Source of the DNA: Ganoderma boninense
Taxonomy: Eukaryota; Basidiomycota; Agaricomycetes; Polyporales; Polyporaceae
NCBI GenBank assembly: GCA_002900995.3
Contig: CM035312.1
Location: 1,240,001-1,304,000, forward strand
DNA: 64,000 nt
Reading direction: 5' to 3'
The position numbers and the translations under genes were made by a program. Below are positions 22,088-33,182 of the stretch, piece after piece (within the stretch, counting starts at the first letter, position 1; each line of letters starts with the position of its first letter). The notes beneath the pieces were generated by a model that ran no database searches, had not been told where the DNA came from, and saw nothing but the letters and a program-made list of their open reading frames with translations.

Positions 22088-24615
22088 ATGTCGTTTGGGA
22101 AGCTCAAGTCAGCGCGCAAGGCAAGGGAGGTTCACTCCTTTGTGAACCCTGGCTCAACCCCATCGTCCACTGCCACAGACATGCCTCAGTCGACAAGCCA
22201 TTTTTTAGCAGATCACGCTGGAGCGTGTCATGCGTCTTCAGCCGCAAAACATGGCGGCGACGACCCACATGCCGCTTCTGAGGATCCCATAGCCGAGACT
22301 GGATCTGCGGTCCAACGCATCGTCACGTCAGTGGACATCGGACAACCAGAAGCGCGACTCGAAGGCAACGGTGTATCCCCAAGTCGATCATCCTCAAATG
22401 CAAGAGGAACGACAATGCCAGTGGACCTACATGGGTGTCACGCGTCTCTTCCTCCTTCCCTCGAGATCCGCGAATCAAGCAAACACGGACGGGGAATCTA
22501 TGCCAAGGCCGCCCAGGTCGCAGGTATGTCCGCCCACTCAGTTATGAGGACGTCGCTGACATACGTCCTGTCAGGTTCTGTTATTTTATCAATAACGCCG
22601 CATGTCTCCGTTCTCTCGACCGGCAATCTCTCGCATTACTGTTCCGCTTGCTCCGGCCCCCCACCCACGGCCGGACTGAAGCGGTGTCCGAAATGTAAAA
22701 TCGTACACTACTGCAATTCAGTAAGTATACAAAATCTTCGACAGAATTGTCTGGCAATCTGACATCAATTGATCCCTAGAACTGCCAAAGCCGAGACTGG
22801 GTGTGGCATAAGCGGGAATGCAGTGCCCTCCAGAACTGGGCTGCATCTGCACCCTCATCAGAGGTCTCCATCCCCAGCGAACCGGTCCGCTGCCTCGGCC
22901 GCATCTTGTGGGGATCCCAGACGGAAGGATTGGATGGCGTCTGGGTGCGTATCGCTTCCGGCCATCATGATTGCTTTAGTACGGGCGCTGGCGCTGACGA
23001 AGGGAACAGGCGACAGAAATTCGTATGATGCACTCGAGTAAGTTTCCGGGCTCGGACGTAACTTTCAGCTAGGAATTGAGGATATTCGGATGCTCGGATA
23101 CCGGCCTGACGCTACTGCACCCCTGGCAGACCGCAATTCGCTCCAGCCGTCGTCGTTCGAATCACACACACACCTGGCGCACTCGCTAGTTCGGTATCTT
23201 TCCGTGGCCTCCCCTCAAGACCTCACGCCTTATGGCCTTACGTCCGCCGGTGACCTAGTAGATTTGATATCCCGCGTAAGTTCCGCGCGGGCGGTCGTCG
23301 TCCTCTTCCGCGAAGCATTCGGCTAACTCGGACGCAGTTTACGACTAATACCTTCACGCTTACCACACCCGCGTTGACACCGATAGGCATATGCATCTCG
23401 CCCACAGTAGCGTTCGCGAACCACACGTGTGACCCCGACGCCGTCATCGTCTTCCCCCGGTCTGACAGCGTCTCCCCATCGGACGAGCCGAGGCTGAACC
23501 TTGTGGCTCTCCGGGACATCGCACCTGGGAAGGAGGTATGTGTTCTGTTACATCGGATTTTCTTCCTTTCCAGTGCCGGCATCATGTTATTATTCTTAAT
23601 GACTTTGAGTTCAGGTTCGGATATCCTATGTCGACACAACGTTGCCGGCTGTGCTTCGGCAGAAGGAACTGAAGGAGGTCTACAGCTTCATCTGTCACTG
23701 CAAGGCGTGCACCCACGCACTGCCCGCGGACCCGCGGGCGGCCCTATGGTGCCCAAGGCAATGTGGAGGCATCTGCCGGTATCCTGCACAGGGTCTGTAG
23801 TCCTAGAAGCCCATTCCTAGCGGCACGCTATCGTATCGCTGACAGACCGGGTTTTTGTCATGGCAGACTCGGAGGACCCTGAAAACGTCACCCGTTGTGT
23901 GAAGTGCAACACCATAGTCGGCGACGTGGGCGCTGTGCTAGACGCGGTGCGCGTCGGCCAGGAGGCCTTGGACAAGGCCCGCTCGCTGCAGTTCTCAGGT
24001 CAGCGTGCCTGACGACGGTCGTGCGTGGATAGCGGCCGCTGACTTTTGCATGCATCCACAGACCCGGCAAAGGCCAGGCAGCTCACCACGAACCTCCTCC
24101 CCATCCTCATCTCCGCCGGCCTCACGCCCTCAGCACACCCGCTGCTCGCGATGACGCGGCTCCATCAGGAACTGCTCGTCGAGACCCTGCAAGGTCCTGG
24201 CCTGAACCAGGAGACCCTGGACGAGGTGATCCGCACCGCGGCAAGGTACGGCGCCGGGATTCAGGCGCTCCTCCCGAAGGGCCACCCCGTCCGCGCGGTG
24301 GCACTCGGGGAGCTGGGCAAGCTCCTTGCGGTTGACGAGCCTAGCCCAGCTCCCGTGTCGGATGCTACTGCAAATGGCAAGTTCCCGCCATCGGGCCCGG
24401 CCCGGCTCAAACTGGCCTACGAGTCCCTCGTGAAGGCACATGAGGAGATGCTGATCGGCTTCGGGAGGCAAGTCGGAGGTGGACAACTCGGAAGGGAGAT
24501 CCGGGATGCCACCGTCAGGTTGGAGAAGGAGCTTGGAGTGTGGAGGACCGGGATTAGGAACGTCCTTGAAGACACTCCGAGAGTGGGACGAAAGAAGCCG
24601 GAGACATCGCCGTAA
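22088..24615 (+). CDS. SMYD-type SET/MYND domain protein (putative lysine methyltransferase)
   Basis: Nine exons: 22088-22523, 22575-22720, 22780-22944, 23010-23037, 23130-23275, 23338-23535, 23615-23792, 23846-23998, 24062-24615; 667 residues. About 130 disordered residues precede the split SET domain, which opens with ESSKHGRGIYA. It is interrupted by a MYND zinc finger with CSACSGPP, then C-x2-C and HKREC. It resumes with FANHTCDPDA (the NHxC motif), ALRDIAPGKEVRISYVD, and the post-SET cysteines CHCKACT. This order defines SMYD proteins, which methylate lysines of histones and other proteins. The helical C-terminal third resembles the SMYD TPR-like region. Exon 4 (28 bp) and its acceptor at 23009 were chosen because they give EIRMMHSNR in the right register. 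A start 46 codons upstream (21950) is possible. Confidence 0.85.
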
Positions 24616-25064
24616 GGGGTTGTAATAAGTCGGAAGATGGAGAAGCTAAGTTTTCTTTGTATCAGTTGAGTTCTAAGTGATTTTTGTCTTTCGGTACGTA
24701 GGCAGGACGAAATGAGTCGGTAGACAGACGTGAAAGTCCCAGACGTTTCGGGTTTTGAAGGCACCTCCAAGCTTTACACTCCCGGCGAGTTAACCCCCAC
24801 ACCTGTATGTGGTCGGCCCGGTCGTTCTTCGAACGGTGCCCATCGGATATCCGACTTCAGCCTGTCGCAAATTGGATCGTGGCGAAGTCCGGATCCAAGG
24901 AGGAAAACCCCACTGGCACCCGGTGGCGACCACTTCAATTCCGACCAAAGTACCTCGGTAGAATGCTGGACTTGGTTTTTTTTTTCGAGGGCAGCCTCAC
25001 TGCCACTAGGCAGGATTTCGATCGCCAACGATCCCAGCCACCGATGGCAGCTCCACCTGCGAGG

Positions 25065-25071
25065 TATAAAA
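25065..25071 (+). promoter_or_regulatory. TATA box of the protein kinase gene
   Basis: TATAAAA 90 bp upstream of the start codon at 25155, with a pyrimidine/CA-rich leader in between. Confidence 0.6.
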
Positions 25072-25154
25072 GAGCAAGCTTTCTCGCCGTAAACTTCAAG
25101 AAATTTCCACCCATCCTCGCACATCAATCGCATACAAGTCTTTACCCAATCACC

Positions 25155-26755
25155 ATGCCTTCCCTGGAAACCAAGATTCCAAATCTCTCCGGCCAGTCAT
25201 TCGACAACGGCCGGTACAAGCTCATGAACCCCATCGGCTCTGGTGCTTTCGGCGTCGTCTACCGCGCGCACGAGTACATCCCAGAGTCCAACACCTCTAT
25301 CATCCGCGCCGTCAAAGTCTCCCCGAGATACAAAAAGGGCAGCTTCCAGAGGCTGAATCAGGACCGGGAGACTGTCTTGCATAGAAAGGTATCTCAAATC
25401 CCGAACGTCGTCACATTGCACCGTGTGGTCCACGAGAACGGATACCAGTACATGGTCCTGGACTACCAAGGCGGCGGGGACTTGCGCCGCATCATCGACA
25501 AGAAGCGCAGCCTCGCCCGCAACGAGCCAGTGCTCCGCGAGCTCTTCCTCCAGATCATCGACGGAGTAGAGGCATGCCATGCGAGAGGCGTGTACCACCG
25601 CGACCTCAAGCCGGAGAACATCTTGGTCAACGAGGACCTCACTGAGGTCTACATCGCTGACTTTGGCTTGGCCACGTTGTCGAAGCAAAGCACGACCTTC
25701 AATGTTGGGACTAAATTCTTTGAGTGCCCTGGTCAGTTCGTTTATCATTCATTCCACTGTACGAAGTGTTCTGACCCAGCCTTGAAGAGTGCGTCGAGTG
25801 CGACGACGTGGAATACCCCTACGACACCCGCCGTAACGACACCTGGGCACTTGGGATCACCCTCATCCACATGACCACCGGCCGTCTGCCATGGGGCACG
25901 GCAACAATCGAGGACCGTCACTTCGTGAACTTCCTCGAGAACCCCAACCACCTCCGCACAATCTTCCCCATCTCCCCCGGGCTGAACGACATCCTGCACC
26001 GTGCCCTCACCATTATCCCCGACGAAGCCTGCTCGCTCTCCGAATTCCGCAAATTGATCCGTAACCTCGACAGGTTCTGGTTGACGGAGAAGGAGGTGGA
26101 GAGGTCACGGTACCTCGCCGTCAAGGAGACCTGGCGCACCTACTCCCCTGTGGAACCCGTCGATGCCCTCAGCGAGGACAGCGGCGCCTCGTCGGAGTCC
26201 TGGGCGTCGGCATGCGGCGATGTCCTCGAGTCTGACACGTCATCGGAGAGCGGCGGCACATTGGAAGATAACTGCCGGGTTTCCGACTTCTCGGATGGGC
26301 CACGGTCAGCCCCCAAGCCCGCTTCGGCGGTGTTGAAGGTTGACAAGAGGACTCCGCCGCCACTTCCCCCTCGGCCCCAGCCGAAGCCGCAACCGCAACC
26401 GCAACCTGAGCCTGTCCTGGATTGTCTCGACGAGCCGTCCCAACCTGAGCCCCCGGCGGTCATGCAGTCTGCATCCTCGGACGAGTTTCCTATCCGCGCG
26501 CCAGGCAGCCACCTCGCTGGTGACGCTACCCCTGAGTCTCCGGCCTCGTCTGGATCAGAACCGGACAGCAACGGTCCGGACACTCCCCCCACACGCCCAC
26601 ACGACCCTCCTACGATCGTCACCAGCCAGCCGCTGTCGGGGGACCTCCCCCTGCAGCCTGTCGAGGACACGGAGGAGAGCAAGGTCGTGTTCGGGTATGC
26701 TCGGAAGATGAGCCTGGTATTCTGGGCTTTGATGTACGGACAGCTGGATGCGTAG
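25155..26755 (+). CDS. serine/threonine protein kinase with proline-rich tail
   Basis: Two exons, 25155-25731 and 25788-26755 (intron 56 bp, AAG acceptor), 514 residues. The kinase domain spans about 18-300: glycine loop IGSGAFGVVY, AVKV lysine, catalytic YHRDLKPENILV, and ADFGLA. It continues with CPECVECDD in place of a strict APE motif, and NDTWALGITLIHM. The last 200 residues are acidic, Ser/Pro-rich and disordered, with a QPQPQP run, PPPLPPRP and many SP/TP sites. The domain resembles fungal Ran1/Ksp1-type kinases, which act in nutrient and mating control. That subfamily call is an inference. A TATA box lies 90 bp upstream. Confidence 0.85.
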
Positions 26756-27367
26756 GAGGGTTGTGAGAGGACTTGATAATGGACGATACTGTTGCTTACC
26801 ATTCGCTGGATCGGAGAGGTAGCGGACTCGGACGGACTTGTGCTCTGAATCGGACTCCCACGAACTTTGCGTTGATTTGCCATCCGATGAGTCTAGTATC
26901 GCACTAATACTTACTGTCTCTGTAAATTAGTCTAATAATAATCATTGCTCGAATGCTATAAACGAAACACGTCTTGCAATTGATTCGACAAAACTGCCAG
27001 TAGTAGTATGGCATACCACATACAGTAGCACACTGTCTACTTTCCACTCAAATATGACCGCTTGAGAACACATGTTTGTTCGCGTTTCCAGGTACGTCTC
27101 AGTCTCACAAGGTGTACGAGGTGGGACCTCGGCGTAGAAGGTAATGGCTACCGACGGTTTGCTCAGAGCGGCACTGCTTCAGACCAGAACATTTTATGGG
27201 CGCCAGTGGTGGCGCGGGCCGCGGAGCTCGGCTCCAGGCCCGATTCAGCGCCACCGCTTGCCACCTCAGCCTCAGCGGCCCACCTGGCCCCCAGCTTGCG
27301 CACGACCACGATGACCACCACCATTTAGGATCTCTCCCTCTTAATTTTACGCATTATCTTTCTTGAC
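26756..27367. other. intergenic region between the two kinase genes
   Basis: 3' flank of the first kinase (AT-rich, about 26890-27060) and promoter/leader of the second. No further gene supported. Confidence 0.45.
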
Positions 27368-29932
27368 ATGTCCGACGACCTGGATACGTACTCGCCGACC
27401 GGTGCGCTCGTCCCCCTCTCGCCGGCGGACCCTGAATGGCAACCTATCCTCCATGTTTCGAACCAAGTCGTGCTCTACAACCCAACGTCCCATGCGCTCT
27501 CTATTCGGACGCACTCCCCGCCTCCTTCCGGGCCATTGGCCCGCCATGGCCACGCACGTTGCCCCTACTGCCACCGTTCCATTTCACCTGATCACGGACG
27601 GTCTCGTGAACACGACTCGGACGACGACGTCGAAGAAAGCCTTGGACGTGCTTCGAATAGGGCTGCCAACTATTTCCAGCTGCTCGAGATCGCCAATGAG
27701 ACCTCGCGCCCAGCAAGTCCTGACAACGGTGGCTCTCCGCCACGGTCGTCCACTGGAAGCGCCTTTCGCGCAGAAAACATGGCAGAGGGATATTTCCAGG
27801 CATTCTTCCAGGAGGTCTGTAGGCTAGGGATGGGTGCCAACGGCAGCGTATACCTCTGTCAGGTGAGTTGTTCATCGTACATTACGTTCCGCCCATTCCA
27901 ACCCTTACGTGAATAGCATGTTCTCGATGGAAACCCTCTCGGTGCGTTTCACTCTTCTCGATTCCTGGCATTCCTGTATATCTGGTTGATATGTAGGCTA
28001 TTTCGCTGTAAAGAAGGTTGCTGTCGGTCAATCCCATTCATATCTTCTCAGTACCCTGCGTGAGGTATGTTGTCGGCCAGGTTGGCCCTTGTCCCCCATT
28101 TATGCGAGGTCTACAGGTTCGTCTCCTGGAGAAGTTGCATCACCCAAATATTGTCACGTACCACCATGCCTGGCTTGAATCGTCCCAATTTTCATCCTTT
28201 GGGCCAAGGGTACCCACACTACAGTAAGCAGCTTATATTGGTCATTTCCGCACCTTCTGTGCTGATTCATGTAACAGTATTCTCATGCAATGGGCGGAAG
28301 GGGGGAGTTTAGATGACCTAATTGATGCACGGCTTGGTCGCCGTGCCCCAAACTTACCTCACATACATCCAACAGGTGGCGGTTCTGGGGGCATCTCCGT
28401 TCCCGCATCTGCGGGGGCGAGTCCCGATGTTGGCGAGCATCCCTACTCGAGAAATGCACGCATCCGAGCGTTCCGTGCCGTGCAGCGGGCACCACCTGAG
28501 GAAAGAGAGCGTCTCCGCCGAGAGATGGGCCTGAACGGGAACGGGGTTCTGCCTCAGAACAACAGGAGAGGCCCTGCGGACTGGAAGCCCGTGCATCTGC
28601 TGAGCGCGGAGGAAGTGCATGACCTTTTCGAGGACGTCGTTGCGGGACTTGCCTTCCTCGTACGTCATAGCCTCTGTCCCGCTTCTGATACGGACTTACC
28701 AGCGACCTAGCACGAGAAGTCAATCCTGCACCTAGACCTCAAGCCGGGGAACGTTCTTTTGACCTGGGACGAGGGCCGGATGGTGTACGTCATATCCTTC
28801 GTTGGCATTACGTTTGTTCCCTCATTGTCTGTCTGACAGCCCTCGTGCGATGCTGTCCGACTTTGGGACGTCGCAGGATATGCTGAACGCCAGGACGCGA
28901 TCTGGTAACACCGGAACGTCCGTGACTCCGTTCGTGACACTGGCGATTGCTCACCCTTTTTCTTTTTCAGCCTGGAGTATTCAGCCCCAGAGTCTCTTCC
29001 GGAACCTTCTTCCGGCCAACTGCGCCAAGTTGATTCTACGGCCGACATGTGGTCTCTCGGCATGATCCTGCACAAGATGCTCTTCTTCCGCCTTCCATAT
29101 CGGTATACTGCTGACAACGACGAGGCTAGCCGTCCAAAAGATGGCCGAGACTATATGGATAGATTGGAGGTCGAGATCCAAGAGTACACAGGATTTAAGT
29201 CCTCATCGATACTGGCGAGCGGATTTGAGTCTCGCAGGTTGCCGACGGTGTATCTCTTGTTGTTGGAGAGACTTTTGAACGTGAAGCCGTCGGCACGGCC
29301 GTCGTCCGAGCGCGTGCTCGGTGTGATCAAGGAAGGGGGTGTACGTTGCCATTCATATGAGCAAACTATTGTCCGCTCGAGATCTAACGAAGAATCTAGC
29401 TTAACCCAGTGCAAGGAGGCAATGCGGCGCCATCCACACTCGCGCTTGCGCGTTCTACCCATATGCGAACAAGCCCTGAAAGGTCTGGCCCTACCCTTTT
29501 CGAGGAGCCGACCGACGCGAGCGTGGAGGAGATCAAGGATGAAGACGACAGCACAAAGAGACGGACGCTCTTCGGTTTCACTATACCTACATACCCCACT
29601 ACGATACAAGGCTGGTCAGATGCTTTCCGCCAGGGACAGGAACGGATACCCACGTATCTACCGAAGAGGTTATGGCTTCGAACGCTCAAGTCGACCATAC
29701 TGGTCGCGAAGGTGGGTGCCTGTCTTTTGTCTATCCCAATGTCCGACCGATCACTTCCTGCTAGGTATTCTCCCTCTCGCGTATGTGCCCAGCCAGCGAA
29801 CCGCGACCAGTGGTTGCGAGTGCCGCTCTTGCTCTTGCAATCGTGGACACATGGTTCGAAGGTCTCCAGGCGACGCTCGCATTCGGTGCCGCACATCTCG
29901 CACTACTTTCCTTCGTTTGCACGAGCACCTAG
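27368..29932 (+). CDS. IKS1-like serine/threonine protein kinase, probably membrane-anchored
   Basis: Ten exons: 27368-27862, 27917-27941, 27997-28064, 28117-28223, 28278-28659, 28711-28784, 28840-28917, 28971-29340, 29400-29711, 29765-29932; 692 residues. The N-terminal 150 residues carry a short CPYC..H motif. The kinase domain begins RLGMGANGSVYLCQ and includes AVKKVAVG, LHHPNIVTYHHAWLE, a 100-residue insert, HLDLKPGNVLL, SDFGTS and YSAPES. This architecture with a large insert and the PNIVTYHHAWLE block is that of the fungal IKS kinases, related to PEK/GCN2-type kinases. The C-terminus ends in a hydrophobic stretch (VVASAALALAIVD ... AALAL-type), as in IKS1 proteins with a terminal membrane anchor. 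The usual HRD arginine is leucine. Substrates are unknown. Confidence 0.83.
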
Positions 29933-31021
29933 TTGCACGACTGAAAGAGTGTGTGCGAGTGCACAGACCTACCCAGGCATGATTCTACCAGCATAAACAG
30001 CCACCTTTCCGTATGCATCGTTTCGGTCAATCCCAGTACGAAATCCTGATTCATTTGAACCCTTCTACTTTACGCTGGCCTTTTCAGCATACATGTGTAT
30101 CCATTTCATAGCTATCGTGACCAGATGTGCCGCCTTTCCTGAAGATGCGAAGACATCCGAGCCAAATGTGGCGTTTATCAGACGTCAGTTGTTAGGAGGA
30201 TTTCCATAAGTGGTTGGCGATATCGGACGCCTTCAGGCGTCTTTCTCTTCTCCTTACTATCACCTCTGCGGAAATAAGTACCTCTAGTCGCCTACGCGTA
30301 TCATCAACACGCCATGGCTTGTTCGTCTGGAGCTATGGGAAACACGTCTCGTAAATCTTCACTGGTTTACGGCATCTGGGGATACTGGATCGTGGAAGCC
30401 GGCGGCAAAAACAATGCACGAGAATGCATCACGGCCACGAACATCGGTTGCCATCCTCCTTCACTCTATCTATGGGATCAGACTCATTGTTGCTACCGCA
30501 TAAGTAACGTTCTAGTAATCCTAGCGCGCCTTAGAAGCATCAGCATGCGGCGAACTCTTCGAATATGACTGCATAATCGAGCGCTCCGCCTTATTGTTAT
30601 GCTGCGTTGAGGCTTCCCATGATATATGCTGTACGTCCCGTCAACTGACTCGCCCCGTTCCAGTCCGCGTCTTTAATTCGCGCCCTTTTGTGTCCGCACG
30701 GAACGTGTGCGGCGCGCTTTTAGCTTTTTGTCTGGAGCTGAAATCCTGGCACATGTCCCGTCGTGTATAACTACACCCACGGGCCCAAGCATCCCCCAAC
30801 GCTTGACGCTCACCTCACCCCGCTGCAGGACTGACGTCTCTCGCAGCTGACGACCCCAGCGGTCTCGTAGTTGCCCATCTTAATTGTCCGTGTTTAACTG
30901 TCCTTGGTGCCGCTCCTTGCGCCATCTGTCGTTTCCCTTGATACCCCTGGGCCCCGGATCTCGAGCTCGGTCCTAACACCTCTTCGGTCTTGGAGTCGAC
31001 TCTACTTAGACGTGAGAGACG
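29933..31021. other. intergenic region
   Basis: Just over 1 kb between plus-strand genes. Only one frame of note (30314-30568) and it shows no motif. Contains the 3' flank of the kinase and a pyrimidine-rich promoter for the next gene (about 30830-31020). Confidence 0.45.
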
Positions 31022-32114
31022 ATGTCTACCCCCGCTGTAATTCGCTTTCCCCCTCCCCCACCCACACGGAACGACCTCTCCAGCGAACAGCGTGCGAAGC
31101 TCATCCGCACCAACAACAAGCTCGGCCAGGTGCTTGGTAGCACGCCCCACGTTCTCGACCTTTCCTACGCCGGTATGTCCTTCCTTCACGCTGAGCTGTC
31201 TCAGTGAAGAGTCTCTGATTATCGTTCTTGCGTCAAGCGCCACCAACACCTCACACGGTGCTACCCGCCCCTCCCAAAACGCCCACGTCGAGCAAGAACC
31301 CGTTCCGGAGTCACATCCGCAAAAAGTCCACGCCCAAGGCCGACATTGACGCCATGCGCGCCGATGCCAAGAGCCCAGACTCCGTTGCGTCGGCCGCGTC
31401 GCGAAGGTCGACGTCCAGTGCCCACGTAAAGACCGACGAACTCGCATGGCGGACCCCCTACTCCGTCCAGCGCCCGCCTCTCCTACAGCTCTCAGTTCCG
31501 GCCTCTCCGTCCCCTTTGCGTAAGCCGAAGCTCGACACTATCCCCGGCTCTCCTCCTTTCGACGAGGTTTCTGGGGCCTCAGGGGTACCGACGTTCACAG
31601 TCCCCTCCGACGCATCCATGCGTCGCGAGAAGATGCGCAGGGTGCGGAAGATGCTTGGGGACGGCGTCCCTCACGAGCTCGTGTTCCCCTGCTCCCCCAA
31701 CGAGTCCGAGTCGGACGAGGACTCGCCACTCGTCCAGACGCCTGTCTCTCCCATCTCGATGAGCCGCGAATGGCTGCTCGTCGACGTGAACATGAACAAG
31801 CCGCTCCCGACGCCCCGCGCTCACGAGGCGTCCAAGCCGCTCCCGCCCCCATCTCTGTCCCCGCAGCGCCCCCGCAGAGGAAGGCGCGGCGAGACCGACT
31901 GTACAAGGAGCGGCCGAAGGAGAAGCCGTCGAAGGGCGTGCGGCGCCTGGAGAGCATCGCGGAGGGCGCGGCGGACGCTCGCATCGAGAGCATCACCGTC
32001 GTTGGGGTGTCCGCGAGCGCAGGCATGGACGGGCACGGGAAGTCGCGCCGCTTCATCAAGGGGGACGTGCCATTCGACCAGATCGGCACTGCCTGGGGAG
32101 GGCATTTGTGGTGA
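31022..32114 (+). CDS. conserved hypothetical, disordered Ser/Pro-rich protein
   Basis: Exon 1 31022-31172, exon 2 from 31238. The frame must change before the conserved-looking C-terminus. The best solution is an intron 31786-31877 (GTGAAC...CGCAG), joining WLLVD to RKARRDRLYKERPK; the final exon is then 31878-32114. The protein is mostly low-complexity with polyproline near the N-terminus (FPPPPPTRNDLS), basic stretches and SP sites. The C-terminal block (RRLESIAEGA, SASAGMDGHGKSRRFIKGD) looks most constrained. No domain is recognised; nuclear or cytoplasmic. A strong donor at 32111 could instead splice to 32229 and end at 32289. An indel in the sequence at 31786-31877 would be an alternative to the intron. 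Confidence 0.6.
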
Positions 32115-33182
32115 GCGTCGCGCTCTCTTGTTTTGTTGGTTGCCAGCTGTTTGGTATCTCTGGGGGAAGGCTGGGTGGGGAGGTCGTTCGTCTGTTTTTG
32201 TTTCTCACGTCTCGTCTCTCGCGCGCAGGCAAGCTGGTGTTCTTGCCTGGTCTGGTGCGCATTTGCAGGTCCCGGTTTCGGATACTTAGGATGGATTATG
32301 ACAGTCGCCTCGGGTTTGGAAAGCTCTCGAAAGTTTGATCGCTTGTTGCTCTCGTGTACTTGTGCTCTGGTTCGGACGTGCGTCCGGTACATATCGTACC
32401 ACATTCGACCTCTGCCCTCACGTTATGTCCTCTAGGTGTACTATACCCTATTGTAATTGCTCCAACATGTACATTAATGCAGAGCTCTGAGCTTCCCATG
32501 TATTGGTCATAAGTAGTGCTCATGTTTCGTGCACGGTCATAGGTTAGTATGTTGTCCATGATGCCATTATATCTTCTTATGCGCACACTCCGGAGCTCTT
32601 CTCTCCTCTATTTACGCTTCATCTTCGGATTTCGGCTGTTTTCATTGGACCATGTCGATACATCTCGAAATAGTGGCCTGAGATTTGCCAACACCCCAGA
32701 ACTGAGAATAAGTTGGCCGCCGGCCGGAGACCTGGAGTACCGGTGGTCGGCGCTACTAATATGCATGTGGACCGTTTGCATAGGGATTCCCTCATCGCGC
32801 TGTACTGACAATGGACTCCATTTTTCACAAATTGAAAGCTCTGGCCAAGCTCTCATGCCGGAGGTTGATGTGCCTCTCGTGGGCTCTCAACTGGTGGCGG
32901 TGACTACATAGCCTTGATCGTGATCGCGCGACAACGGCTGAGAGTGATCTCATTGGGCGGGAGGCATGGAGCGCCGTGGGGCTGTAAGTGGGGACTTCCG
33001 AGGCTGTTCTTGCAGCCTGGACACTCCCTTCCGAATTACTTAACCCTGCGCAGTACTGCGCACCGACTCCCCTCCCATTTCGCTCTGTCTGACGTGTTTG
33101 ACTGTTTGACCGCACTCACCATCATACCCCCAACACACCACCAGCGGCGTACCCGCAATCCGAAGAACAGCAGCCCGCCACA
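32115..33182. other. intergenic region, promoter of the eisosome gene
   Basis: About 1 kb with only short overlapping frames. The last 130 bp are a CA/CT-rich leader ahead of the PIL1-like start codon. The alternative last exon of the upstream gene (32229-32289) would fall here. Confidence 0.45.

Noticed and set aside
22945..23072. Direct splice from 22944 to 23069 in the SET/MYND gene
   Set aside because: In frame, but it loses the EIRMMHS block; the model with a 28-bp exon and acceptors at 23009 and 23129 fits better.
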